Below are positions 8,000-16,273 of a stretch of DNA of 38,249 nt, in pieces. The position numbers and the translations under genes are program-made. Numbering within the stretch: position 1 is the stretch's first letter; every line of letters begins with the position of its first letter. Source of the DNA: an uncultured Pelagibacteraceae bacterium (GTDB lineage Bacteria > Pseudomonadota > Alphaproteobacteria > Pelagibacterales > Pelagibacteraceae); the NCBI GenBank assembly GCA_902517495.1, contig CABYCO010000011.1:1-38249 (forward strand). Direction: 5' to 3'. The notes beneath the pieces are model-generated. The model was not told the origin of the DNA, ran no database searches, and worked only from the letters and a program-made list of their open reading frames with translations.

Positions 8000-8719
8000 C
8001 TATTTTATAAAATTTTTATTTTCTTTAAATAAAATTCTAGCTTTTTGAAGATCTTGATAAGTATCCACATCTGCTGCATAGAAACCCTTTATTAAGTATC
8101 CGTATATTTTTTTTCCTGAAAGAGATTTTTTTTGAGGTTTAAAATTTATTTTAAAAAATTCAAAATTTCCTGCTTGAAAATATGATTGTGGCAATTTTTG
8201 TCTAGGAATATTGTAGTGCTCATATAATCCGCTATTTATAATGGGTTTAATTAAATTACCTCTTTTTTTCCACATCCGGTATGGTGTCTGAGGGGCAATG
8301 GTAATTGCTCTCATAGAATCGTGCTTTGATGCTTTGAATTTTTTATATGCATCGTTTATAATATCGTAATTTCTGAAAGGGGCAGTGGGTCTTAGTATTA
8401 CACCATACTTAAATTTTATACCTTTATTAAAAAAATAGTTTATTGAATGATTTACAAATGTAATGTCAGTCGCAAACTTTCCAGAAATATTCTTAGGTCT
8501 CAAAAAAGGAACTTGGTGTTTTAATTTTTCAACAATTTTTTTTATTTTTTTGCTGTCCGTTGAGCAGATAATTATTTTGGATTTATCTCTAATCTTTTCA
8601 CCTGCTTTTAATGAGTAATAAAGTAAAGGTTTGTTTCCTAGTTTTTCTATATTTTTATTTTTTAATCCTGTACTACCACCTCTAGCTGGCACAATCACTA
8701 ACAAGTTTTTTCTTATCAT
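8000..8719 (-). CDS. Acylneuraminate cytidylyltransferase (NeuA/PtmB-like CMP-sugar synthetase)
   Basis: This enzyme activates a nonulosonic acid with CTP to give the CMP-sugar donor. The GT-A-like nucleotidyltransferase fold is recognisable from PARGGSTGLKNKNI (11-24), FLRP (72-75), LRPTAPFR (109-116) and the late PRQKLPQSYFQAGNFEF region. The length of 239 residues fits the single-domain PtmB/LegF/NeuA type. It is coupled to the upstream SDR gene by a TAATG overlap at 8719, a pairing like ptmA and ptmB of Campylobacter. It ends 7 nt from the aminotransferase on the other strand. Whether it activates the product of PseI, of the second synthase, or both cannot be told from sequence. Confidence 0.88.
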   Translation of the reverse strand: MIRKNLLVIVPARGGSTGLKNKNIEKLGNKPLLYYSLKAGEKIRDKSKIIICSTDSKKIKKIVEKLKHQVPFLRPKNISGKFATDITFVNHSINYFFNKGIKFKYGVILRPTAPFRNYDIINDAYKKFKASKHDSMRAITIAPQTPYRMWKKRGNLIKPIINSGLYEHYNIPRQKLPQSYFQAGNFEFFKINFKPQKKSLSGKKIYGYLIKGFYAADVDTYQDLQKARILFKENKNFIK

Positions 8720-9480
8720 TAAATAATATTAGTCGCTCCTCCATCTATTATAAAGTTTGAACCTGTAGTATAAGTATTCTTTTCAGATATAAAAAATTCT
8801 ATATATTCATTATATTCATTTGCACTTGCCATTCTTAACATAATAGTTTTATTAGAATAATTTTTTGAAAAATAATGATCTTGCTTTTTATTTTTTACTC
8901 CTCCAAAAACAAGACAATTAACTTTAATATCTGTTCCACTATAAAAAGCAGCTAAAGATTTTGTAAAACCTAAAATTCCAGACTTTGCAACTGAGTATTC
9001 TATTGGTTTTGTGCCAAAGTATTTTTTTTTATTTTTGGCATAAATATTTTGATTTGGGCCAACTAAACTATATATTGATGAGATATTTAATATTATTCCT
9101 TTATTTTTTTTTTCAAAGTGTTTCAAAAGATGTTTTGACATTAAAAATGATCCATTAAGATCAACACTAAGTCCTTTTTTCCAAATCTCATAACTATAGT
9201 TTGAAAATTTATATCTACTGAGCTTACCCTCAACTTTTGGATTTGAGCTTGCATTATTAATCAAAACATCAACTTTACTTTTCATCAAAACACTTTTAAT
9301 TGTTTGAATAACAGAATTCTCGTCAGTAATATCGCATCGATAATAATTCTTTCTTCTTATATTTTTTAAGTCTAAGCAAAACACTTTATGTCCTTTTTTT
9401 TCAGCAAATTTTCTAAACGATCTGCCAATTAATCCCTCAGAACCAGTTAGAACGATATTTTTGGGTGTTGTAGTCATCAA
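8719..9480 (-). CDS. Short-chain dehydrogenase/reductase (PtmA-like position)
   Basis: A classical SDR of 253 residues. The cofactor motif is VLTGSEGLIGRSF (10-22), NNAS is at 75-78, and the catalytic residues are Ser134 (NISS), Tyr162 and Lys166 (EYSVAKSG). The C-terminal TGSNFIIDGG is the usual SDR ending. It is immediately upstream of, and coupled to, the CMP-sugar synthetase, so it probably oxidises or reduces a precursor of that sugar. In Campylobacter an SDR (PtmA) is paired with PtmB in the same way; equivalence is an inference. Its ATG is only 24 nt from the divergent ATG of the second synthase gene. Confidence 0.85.
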   Translation of the reverse strand: MMTTTPKNIVLTGSEGLIGRSFRKFAEKKGHKVFCLDLKNIRRKNYYRCDITDENSVIQTIKSVLMKSKVDVLINNASSNPKVEGKLSRYKFSNYSYEIWKKGLSVDLNGSFLMSKHLLKHFEKKNKGIILNISSIYSLVGPNQNIYAKNKKKYFGTKPIEYSVAKSGILGFTKSLAAFYSGTDIKVNCLVFGGVKNKKQDHYFSKNYSNKTIMLRMASANEYNEYIEFFISEKNTYTTGSNFIIDGGATNII

Positions 9481-9504
9481 AAATATATATATACGTGTCT
9501 AGGA
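9481..9504. promoter_or_regulatory. 24-nt divergent spacer between the SDR and neuB-like gene
   Basis: Two start codons on opposite strands are only 24 nt apart, and the spacer is mostly alternating A and T. Two normal promoters cannot fit side by side here, so at least one must lie inside the other gene or the two must overlap. AGGA touches the + strand ATG, which is too close to act as a normal ribosome binding site. No operator symmetry stands out. Confidence 0.35.
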
Positions 9505-10371
9505 ATGAAAACAAATCAGAATTTAAAAAAATTAAAAAAACCCTTTTTAATTGCTGAAATTGGAATTAATCATAATGGCAGCATTCAGCTTGCAAAAAAA
9601 TTAATAGATTTAGCAGCAAGATATAAATTTGACTGTGTAAAATTTCAAAAAAGAACTCCTGAAATTTGTACACCGGAACATCAAAAAGGTGTTATTCGAG
9701 AGACCCCCTGGGGACAAATGACTTATCTAGAATATAAAAAAAAAATAGAATTTAATTTAAGTGATTATAAAATAATTGATAATTACTGTAAAAAGAAAAA
9801 AATTAAATGGTTTGCATCTTCTTGGGATAAAAACAGTCAAAAAATTATGAGAACTTTTAATAGTAAATTAAATAAAATAGCCTCTGCAATGATTACTAAT
9901 TTAGATTTTTTAAAATATGTAGCATCAGAAAAAAAAAAAACATTTATTTCTACTGGGATGACAAGTATTAAAGATATTGAAAATGCAGTAAAAATTTTTA
10001 AAAAAGCCAAATGTCCATTCGTCCTTTTACATTGTGTATCAACGTATCCTTGTCCAGAAAAAGATTTAAATTTAAATGTAATAAGAACACTAAAAAATAA
10101 ATTTAAGTGTGAAGTTGGATATAGTGGACATGAAAGTACTGTTTCTCCTTCAGTCCTTGCCTGGTATCTCGGTGCAACAGTGATTGAGAGGCACATCACT
10201 TTAGATAGATCAATGTGGGGCACGGATCAATCAGCTTCTTTATCAGAAGAGGGAATAAGAAATCTGACAAGTGTAATTTATAAAACCCCGGAAATTTTAG
10301 GAAATGGTTTAAAAAAGTTTTCTCATAATGAAAAAAATATTTCAAAAAAATTTCGATACTGGGAAAATTAG
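9505..10371 (+). CDS. Second NeuB-family nonulosonic acid synthase, without SAF domain
   Basis: A PEP-dependent nonulosonic acid synthase of 288 residues. The NeuB barrel is shown by IAEIGINHNGS (16-26), VKFQKRTPEI (45-54), IRETPWGQMTYLEY (64-77), FISTGM (147-152), HCVSTYPCP (176-184), YSGHE (206-210, His209) and the ERHITLDRSMWGTDQ region (228-242, His230). It ends right after the barrel, so the C-terminal SAF domain found in PseI and classical NeuB is absent. This shorter form is a known subgroup, so it need not be a truncation. It is the only + strand gene between 8000 and 14460. It has a 24-nt divergent junction at its start and a 1-nt convergent junction at its end. The product sugar is unknown. 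Confidence 0.87.
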   Translation: MKTNQNLKKLKKPFLIAEIGINHNGSIQLAKKLIDLAARYKFDCVKFQKRTPEICTPEHQKGVIRETPWGQMTYLEYKKKIEFNLSDYKIIDNYCKKKKIKWFASSWDKNSQKIMRTFNSKLNKIASAMITNLDFLKYVASEKKKTFISTGMTSIKDIENAVKIFKKAKCPFVLLHCVSTYPCPEKDLNLNVIRTLKNKFKCEVGYSGHESTVSPSVLAWYLGATVIERHITLDRSMWGTDQSASLSEEGIRNLTSVIYKTPEILGNGLKKFSHNEKNISKKFRYWEN

Positions 10372-10372
10372 A

Positions 10373-11311
10373 TTAGACTAATTTAAAAGTTTTGAGCATT
10401 TCAAATGAACTTACAATGTTAGGTTGAATTCTTTTCTTATTTTTTATTGCACTTATAAAGTACTTTATTTCTTCAACAAATAAATCATTCCTTTTAAATT
10501 TTTTAAATTTTTTTATTTTCAAAGATTTTAACTTATTAATTGAGAGCTCATTTTTATAATAATCAAATTCTAGGACACCATCAGTTCCATATATATTCAA
10601 TTTTCTAGTAGGCTTTTTTTGTAAATAATCTAAATGAATATTTCCAATAATATTACCTCTAAATTCTACCAATATATCAACAGCACTTTCAGCATTTATT
10701 TTAAGTGAATTTATTTTACTTTTAATTATGTTAACTTGTTTCACTTCCCCAAATAGATATTTAGCTAAATCCAGATCATGACTTAGTGTAAGTGCTGCTC
10801 CACCCCCCATACTCTTATTGGCAGCATAGCTTTTTTTGTAATTTTCATTTTTGTGCCAATAAGGCAAGTATTCACCCCACATAAAATTAAAATGAAAAAT
10901 TTGCCCTAAAGATTTTTTTTTTAAAATGTTTTTTATTATCTTCATAGCTGGATGAAATCTCATCATATAACCAACCATATTAATATTATTTGGATATTTT
11001 TTTATTATATTTTTTAAGGTCACAAGTTTTTTTCTATTATACCCAACTGGTTTTTCTAAAAATATATTGATATTTTTTTTTATTAACTTAATTGCAGTTA
11101 TTTCATGTAGATGTGTTGGATTACAAACTATTGCTAGATCTATTTTCATTTTTAATGCTTCATCAATAGTTTTAAATATTTGAATTTTTTTAAACTTGAC
11201 TGGTATAAACTTTCTAGCAGATACAATTAATATATCTTTGTAACCTAAATTTATTAAATTATCTAAATGCCTTTGACCAATTGAACCTAATCCACAGATT
11301 AAAATCCTCAT
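10373..11311 (-). CDS. Gfo/Idh/MocA family NAD(P)-dependent oxidoreductase (pair 1)
   Basis: A two-domain sugar oxidoreductase of 312 residues. The N-terminal Rossmann motif is ICGLGSIGQRH (5-15), CNPTHLH is at 63-69, and the family's conserved EKPVG is at 86-90 with the catalytic-lysine position at Lys87. A later GGGAALTLSHDLDLAKYLFG region belongs to the C-terminal substrate domain. Members usually oxidise or reduce hydroxyl or keto groups on sugars or inositols. It lies 7 nt after the radical SAM gene and is probably cotranscribed with it. The pairing suggests that it reduces or oxidises a radical SAM product, which is an inference. It ends 1 nt from the convergent synthase gene. Confidence 0.86.
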   Translation of the reverse strand: MRILICGLGSIGQRHLDNLINLGYKDILIVSARKFIPVKFKKIQIFKTIDEALKMKIDLAIVCNPTHLHEITAIKLIKKNINIFLEKPVGYNRKKLVTLKNIIKKYPNNINMVGYMMRFHPAMKIIKNILKKKSLGQIFHFNFMWGEYLPYWHKNENYKKSYAANKSMGGGAALTLSHDLDLAKYLFGEVKQVNIIKSKINSLKINAESAVDILVEFRGNIIGNIHLDYLQKKPTRKLNIYGTDGVLEFDYYKNELSINKLKSLKIKKFKKFKRNDLFVEEIKYFISAIKNKKRIQPNIVSSFEMLKTFKLV

Positions 11312-11318
11312 TTGATGG

Positions 11319-12371
11319 TTAATTTCTGGGAATTTGATTATTTGGGTATATTAAATTTACACAGTCATTACATGTTTTATCTAAATAGAATTCTCCTCTT
11401 TTATGAAGATCTCTAATATTATTCATTTTTTCAGAATTCCATGCTTTGTGAATTGCACCTTTTTTTCCTATTTGGCCAATGATTAGATTTTTATTAAAAC
11501 TCACACAACATGGCGCTATAGACTGATTTTTTATAACAACTCTCTGAAATGGTTGAACACATTTAAATTCATTAATGGGCTCACTGTTTAATTGATCTGT
11601 GGAGTAATAAATTTTATATTTATCAATATTTGGAGTTGGTGGGACATAAGTTTGAACTGATATCATATCCACTTTATTCTTCCAAAAATTTATAAAATCA
11701 TCTAATTCGTGTTCATTTTGTTTCATTTTGCAAAAACTTACACCTACTAATGGTAATTTATAATTACCTTTAGCCCTTAATTCTAAAAAAGTTTCTATGT
11801 TTCTAATAACTCTTTCTAAAGGAATGCTGCCAACTCTTACTTTAGAATATGTTTCAGGAGTATGCGCATCTAAACTAAATCTCAATCTAGTCAAGCCAGA
11901 GTCAAGTACTTGAGAACTTCTCTTACTTGTTAAGGCGGATCCATTATTATTAAGCATTATATCAATGAAACCCTTATTATGTGCATACTCAATGTATTTA
12001 TGTAAATCTTTAATTAAAAAAGGTTCGTTATTTCCCTGTGGCTCCATTGAAGGACAATTATGCTCTGATCCTTCATCAATAATTTTTTTAAAACTATCAA
12101 AATTTATATAGTCTCCCTCGTAATATTCCTTAACTTCTGCAGGTGTTCCAATTATACAATGCGGACATTTATAATTGCACTCTTGATTCATATCCAAATG
12201 AAGAAATAGTGGGAAATCTGTAACTATCTCCATGTTGTTTGCTTTATCCCACTCATCTCTATAGTCACTAAATTTTTTTCCAATTATTTCAGCAAGTCTT
12301 AAATTAACATCCTTCTCTGAACTAAGTGTTACTACTTTACCATCAGTTGTATATGAGCTTTTTTTTGTCAT
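11319..12371 (-). CDS. Radical SAM/SPASM enzyme (pair 1)
   Basis: A 350-residue radical SAM protein. The [4Fe-4S] SAM-cluster motif is CNYKCPHC (Cys65, Cys69, Cys72). A second, SPASM-type cluster domain is indicated by Cys271, Cys288-Cys289, Cys334 and Cys337. Between them are PQGNNEPFL (111-119), in the place of the usual GGEP, and RFSLDAHTPETY (164-175). The GGEP-like motif is therefore altered (NNEP). It starts at a TAATG overlap with the upstream Gfo/Idh/MocA gene. SPASM enzymes act on peptides or on small carbohydrates and aminoglycosides. With no precursor peptide or protease nearby, a sugar substrate is more likely here. The reaction is unknown. Confidence 0.85.
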   Translation of the reverse strand: MTKKSSYTTDGKVVTLSSEKDVNLRLAEIIGKKFSDYRDEWDKANNMEIVTDFPLFLHLDMNQECNYKCPHCIIGTPAEVKEYYEGDYINFDSFKKIIDEGSEHNCPSMEPQGNNEPFLIKDLHKYIEYAHNKGFIDIMLNNNGSALTSKRSSQVLDSGLTRLRFSLDAHTPETYSKVRVGSIPLERVIRNIETFLELRAKGNYKLPLVGVSFCKMKQNEHELDDFINFWKNKVDMISVQTYVPPTPNIDKYKIYYSTDQLNSEPINEFKCVQPFQRVVIKNQSIAPCCVSFNKNLIIGQIGKKGAIHKAWNSEKMNNIRDLHKRGEFYLDKTCNDCVNLIYPNNQIPRN

Positions 12372-13309
12372 TAATAAATTTTTTTTAAAAGATATTTATT
12401 TGATAGAATAGACAATTGATTTTCTTTCTTTAAAAATTTTTTTTTATTATCAACTACTTTAATAAAATATTTAACACTTTTTCTCAATGAATTATCGTAA
12501 TCTTTTTCTTGTTGAAAACTCTCCTTAAATAGTACTTTAGGAGCAGAAAAATAACCCTTTTTGTCAAAAGTGTCCCTAGGTCCTCTAAAAATTATATATT
12601 TATTATTAATTTCCAATATACCATTTTCATATATAAAATTAAATTTTTGTTCATAAGGAGAAGTGTAACTAGTAAAACAATCAACTTGACCAAATTCTTT
12701 TAAAATTATTGAAAAATAAGCATTATCAGGTGATTTTTTTTTTAAAAAACTATCTAATTTTGTTTCAATTTTTTGAATCTTAAAATTATTTAAAATTAAG
12801 TCTATTAAATGAATACCCAAAACTTCATAAACACCTTTTCCTTGCTTATTATTTCTCCAGCTATTTCTAAATTTTTTTTTCGTTGCTAAACCATGTCCAA
12901 AAACAATATTTCCATACAATAACTTACCAAATTTATATTTTCTTGTTTTTTTTATAGATTCATTAATTTTAGAAAATCTGTAATTATAATTAAAATAAAC
13001 TCTTGAAATATCTGTATTTTTTAAAAAATTTAATTGATTTAGTTTATCAACTGGTGGCTTTTCACAAAATATGAACCTATTTTTTTTTAATGTTTTTAAA
13101 TATTGAAAATGTGTTGAATTTGGTGATAGGATAAAAATAGTATTGCACTTTTGTATATCTTTAAAATCATTAGAAATAATTTTATTTTGATCAGTTTTAT
13201 ATTTTATTTTAAAAATTGTTTCTATATTTTCGTTTAATGATTTTAGTATTTTAATTATTCTTTTAGCTTGAGAGCCATACCCTATTAGTCCAATTTTTTT
13301 GGAATTCAT
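12371..13309 (-). CDS. Gfo/Idh/MocA family oxidoreductase (pair 2)
   Basis: A 312-residue oxidoreductase whose N-terminal nucleotide-binding motif is GLIGYGSQAKR (7-17), with SPNSTH at 62-67 and the conserved EKPP at 83-86. It is clearly different in sequence from the other Gfo/Idh/MocA protein in this operon although of the same length, so it is not a recent duplicate. Both ends use one-base TAATG overlaps with the two radical SAM genes, so its translation is tied to theirs. The inferred job is NAD(P)-dependent oxidation or reduction of a sugar handled by one of the radical SAM enzymes. Confidence 0.82.
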   Translation of the reverse strand: MNSKKIGLIGYGSQAKRIIKILKSLNENIETIFKIKYKTDQNKIISNDFKDIQKCNTIFILSPNSTHFQYLKTLKKNRFIFCEKPPVDKLNQLNFLKNTDISRVYFNYNYRFSKINESIKKTRKYKFGKLLYGNIVFGHGLATKKKFRNSWRNNKQGKGVYEVLGIHLIDLILNNFKIQKIETKLDSFLKKKSPDNAYFSIILKEFGQVDCFTSYTSPYEQKFNFIYENGILEINNKYIIFRGPRDTFDKKGYFSAPKVLFKESFQQEKDYDNSLRKSVKYFIKVVDNKKKFLKKENQLSILSNKYLLKKIY

Positions 13310-14460
13310 TAATTAAATTCTATACCACACCTATCACATGGGGTTACTTTTGTTCTTTTTCCTTCAAGATGTTTTTCTCTTAATTCTTCAATAGCTCTTC
13401 CATTCCAAACTTCTAAAATAGATTTTTCTTTTACATTTCCATAACTTAAGTAGCTCTTATAATCAGCGTCACACGGATTTACTTTTCCATCATGCCATAC
13501 ATACATTCTATCCCATAAAAAGGAGCATGGGCTTTTAACATTCTCTAATATTGAATTATTATAAGTATCCCACCTCTCAACAGGATCTGAAACAGAAACA
13601 TTGTCACTTATTGGTTTCCAAAAATCCTCAAATTTTTTTCTATCTAAATCTTTATAAAAATCTACGCCCGAAATTCTAATCTCAGTTTCAGCATCTTTAT
13701 AAAAATCATTTCTAATTGAATAAAGAAGTTTGACATTACTTACTATTTTTTCATAATTAGCATTTTTTCTAAGTTCCTCAAATGTTTTTTTTTCATAATG
13801 ATCTGCAGATATTACTACAGTTGAAACATTTGATTTATAAATTTCGTGACATATTTTTTCATCTAAACGTGTAGCATTAGTATTAATTTTAAATTCAAAT
13901 ATATTTTCTTTTTTAGAAATGTAATTTAACATTTCACAAAATTGAGGATGCATTGTGGGCTCACCTCTACTTGCTAAAGTTATAGCCCCAACACCTATTT
14001 TATCTGCTTCATCAACAACTTTTGTAAATAGATCCCACTTCATTATTCCCATGAACGGTTTTCTTGTAAAAGTAGTGTCTATTTGAAAACACATTGGACA
14101 TCTTAAGTTACATGCTGCGTTGGGTTCAATTAATAAATAAGGGGGAAAATTAAATAGTTTTTTTCTACTACTTGCTAAGTAAAAATTATATCTAAATTGA
14201 AGATATTTTAATACCTTTTTCAAATCGGTAAACCGTGAAACTTTAAACATTTCCACATAGTTGAAAAAATCTAAAGTTTCTTTCTCATGACTAATTATTT
14301 CCAGAAATTTTTTATCATACTTTCCCAAATCTATTGTTTTAATTAATTGTCTTAATTCTGATAAAATATCTCTTAAATTAGACATGTTTAATCTCTGGCC
14401 AATTATTCTTTGGCCATAATTATTCATATATGGAGCTATCTTGTTTTCAATTTCTGACAT
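13309..14460 (-). CDS. Radical SAM/SPASM enzyme (pair 2), first gene of the - strand operon
   Basis: A 383-residue radical SAM protein with an N-terminal extension of about 105 residues that I cannot assign. The SAM-cluster motif is CNLRCPMC (Cys117, Cys121, Cys124), with ASRGEPTMHP (163-172) as the GGEP-type motif. SPASM-type cysteines are Cys312, Cys330 (in a NPCDADY context), Cys375 and Cys378. It is the first gene of a tight - strand series (radical SAM, Gfo, radical SAM, Gfo) and starts 58 nt from the divergent ABC transporter gene. The sequence differs strongly from the other radical SAM protein, so the two probably catalyse different steps. A sugar substrate is inferred from context only. 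Confidence 0.86.
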   Translation of the reverse strand: MSEIENKIAPYMNNYGQRIIGQRLNMSNLRDILSELRQLIKTIDLGKYDKKFLEIISHEKETLDFFNYVEMFKVSRFTDLKKVLKYLQFRYNFYLASSRKKLFNFPPYLLIEPNAACNLRCPMCFQIDTTFTRKPFMGIMKWDLFTKVVDEADKIGVGAITLASRGEPTMHPQFCEMLNYISKKENIFEFKINTNATRLDEKICHEIYKSNVSTVVISADHYEKKTFEELRKNANYEKIVSNVKLLYSIRNDFYKDAETEIRISGVDFYKDLDRKKFEDFWKPISDNVSVSDPVERWDTYNNSILENVKSPCSFLWDRMYVWHDGKVNPCDADYKSYLSYGNVKEKSILEVWNGRAIEELREKHLEGKRTKVTPCDRCGIEFN

Positions 14461-14518
14461 ATTCTAGGTATACATTAACGGTGTTTATATATATTTAAAT
14501 ATTTAACATATTTTTACA
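14461..14518. promoter_or_regulatory. Divergent promoter region between the radical SAM operon and the export operon
   Basis: These 58 nt separate two outward-facing operons: the radical SAM series on the - strand and the 17-gene run on the + strand. Promoters for both are expected here. The sequence is nearly pure A and T with TATA-like steps in both directions, so several -10-like boxes exist and none can be singled out with confidence. Confidence 0.4.
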
Positions 14519-16273
14519 ATGGATAGTATATTAAATCTAAGGTCATTATTATCAGATAAACTTAAATTTCAATCCATATTAGCAGCGTTTCTAATGATAA
14601 TTGTGTCAATTGCTGAAACATTAGGTATAGCTTTGTTGGTTCCTATATTAACTTCTTTAGTTAGTTCTAAAAATTATGTTTTAATTTTTTTAAAAGATAA
14701 TTTTGAGGCTTTTGAATTGATTTCAAAAAATAATTTTATTTTATTTAGCTTTATTCTAATAATTATAATTTATGCTTTTAAAAACTTATTCTTACTATTT
14801 TTCTTAAATTTTAGGTCTTTCTTCGAAGCAAATTGTCAAAAATATTTTTCAAATAAATTATTTGAAAATTATTTAAATAATTCTTATGAGTTTCACATGT
14901 CCAATAATTCATCAATACTATTGAGAAATATTACAACTGAAACAGATAATATTAAACATGCATGTAATGCAAGTATTTCATTGCTTGCAGAAATATTTAT
15001 CCTATTTGGAATAATTTCTTTTTTACTATTTTTTGACTTTAAATTTACAATAGTGTTACTAATTTTATTATCAATAGTAGCTGGCTTCTTTTTGATTTTG
15101 ATTAAACCAAAAATAAATTCTTGGGGTAAGAAAAGACTCGATGAAGCTGGAAAAATAAATAAAAAGGTAACCGATAGTCTTCAAAATATTAAACTAATAA
15201 AACTTTGGAAAATTGAAAAAAAATTTTTGGAAAATTTTTATACAAGCAATTCCAATAGAACTGAAATGGTACGAAAATTAAGTTTCTTTAATGGAGTGCC
15301 TAGAATTTTTTTTGAAAGTATTTTAATTTTTGGAATATTAACTTTCTTTTTATTTTCGTTCTTTACTGGAAAGTTAGTATCCGAAATTTTTATATATCTT
15401 ACTGTTTATGGTGTATGTGCCTTAAAAATAATACCTTCATGCAACATTATTTTTAATTCAATAATTTCAATTCAGTTTACCAAACCATCTATTGAGAAAA
15501 TTATAAGCGAATTTGATAGAAGCCCCAATATAATAAATAAATTGGGTAGAGAAGAAATTTTAATGAATTTTGAAAATAAATTAAGTTTGCAGAACGTAAG
15601 TTATTTGTACCCAAAAACTAAAAATAGTGTCTTAGAAAAAATTAATATAGAAATTTTTGAAGGTGAAAAAATTGGTATTTTTGGACCTAGCGGAGCAGGC
15701 AAAAGTACATTTATAGATTTAATTATGGGTATAATAAAGCCCTCTAGTGGAGATATACTCGTCAACGATAACAAACTATTAAATCATTTTGATTATTCAT
15801 GGAGAAAAAATATAGGTTATATTCAACAAAATATATTATTGTTTGATGATACACTGATCAGCAACATAATTTTAAATTCAAACAATGATTTTAACCAAGA
15901 CAAATTAAATATCGTATTAAAAAGATCTAAAGTTTCAACTTTCGTTAGTGATTTACCTGAGGGTTTAAAAACAAATTTAGGGGAAAGAGGTCTAAAAATT
16001 TCTGGGGGACAAAGGCAAAGGATTGGTATTGCAAGAGCTCTTTATCATGACCCTGAAATACTTATATTAGATGAATCCACTAACCAACTTGATGCAAAAA
16101 ATGAAAAAGATATTATTCAAGATATTTTTAAAGAGTTCAAACAAAAAACTATTTTAATGATCTCCCACAATTATGAGTTACTTAAAAAATGTGACAAAAT
16201 CATTCATATGGATCAGGGTAAGATTATCAATATTGAAACTATCAATGAAAAAAAAAATATTAATAATAATTAA
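14519..16273 (+). CDS. ABC exporter, fused permease and ATPase, PglK/MsbA-like flippase
   Basis: A half-transporter of 584 residues: an N-terminal membrane domain with about six hydrophobic segments (roughly 18-48, 72-98, 152-200 and 262-310) and a C-terminal ATPase. The nucleotide-binding domain has Walker A GPSGAGKS (389-396), a Q-loop near IQQN (435-438), signature ISGGQ (494-498), Walker B ILILDE (514-519) and the H-loop histidine His550. The type fits lipid-linked oligosaccharide flippases (PglK) or MsbA. The polysaccharide context favours flipping of an undecaprenyl-linked glycan across the inner membrane. It is the first gene of the long + strand operon, and its last 29 nt overlap the next gene. 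A general lipid exporter is the alternative. Confidence 0.88.
   Translation: MDSILNLRSLLSDKLKFQSILAAFLMIIVSIAETLGIALLVPILTSLVSSKNYVLIFLKDNFEAFELISKNNFILFSFILIIIIYAFKNLFLLFFLNFRSFFEANCQKYFSNKLFENYLNNSYEFHMSNNSSILLRNITTETDNIKHACNASISLLAEIFILFGIISFLLFFDFKFTIVLLILLSIVAGFFLILIKPKINSWGKKRLDEAGKINKKVTDSLQNIKLIKLWKIEKKFLENFYTSNSNRTEMVRKLSFFNGVPRIFFESILIFGILTFFLFSFFTGKLVSEIFIYLTVYGVCALKIIPSCNIIFNSIISIQFTKPSIEKIISEFDRSPNIINKLGREEILMNFENKLSLQNVSYLYPKTKNSVLEKINIEIFEGEKIGIFGPSGAGKSTFIDLIMGIIKPSSGDILVNDNKLLNHFDYSWRKNIGYIQQNILLFDDTLISNIILNSNNDFNQDKLNIVLKRSKVSTFVSDLPEGLKTNLGERGLKISGGQRQRIGIARALYHDPEILILDESTNQLDAKNEKDIIQDIFKEFKQKTILMISHNYELLKKCDKIIHMDQGKIINIETINEKKNINNN

Noticed and set aside
8002-8013. Perfect 12-base palindrome ATTTTATAAAAT followed by T residues at a convergent junction
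   Set aside because: An all-A/T stem is too weak to be a convincing terminator, and such palindromes are expected by chance in this composition.
9837-10223. Open frame of 128 codons on the - strand inside the second synthase gene
   Set aside because: Antisense to the conserved NeuB barrel, and its composition does not resemble the other proteins here.
16173-16244. Longer N-terminus for the GT-B-like protein
   Set aside because: The extra 24 residues would overlap the ABC ATPase end by about 100 nt, while the ATG at 16245 directly precedes a typical first beta-strand.
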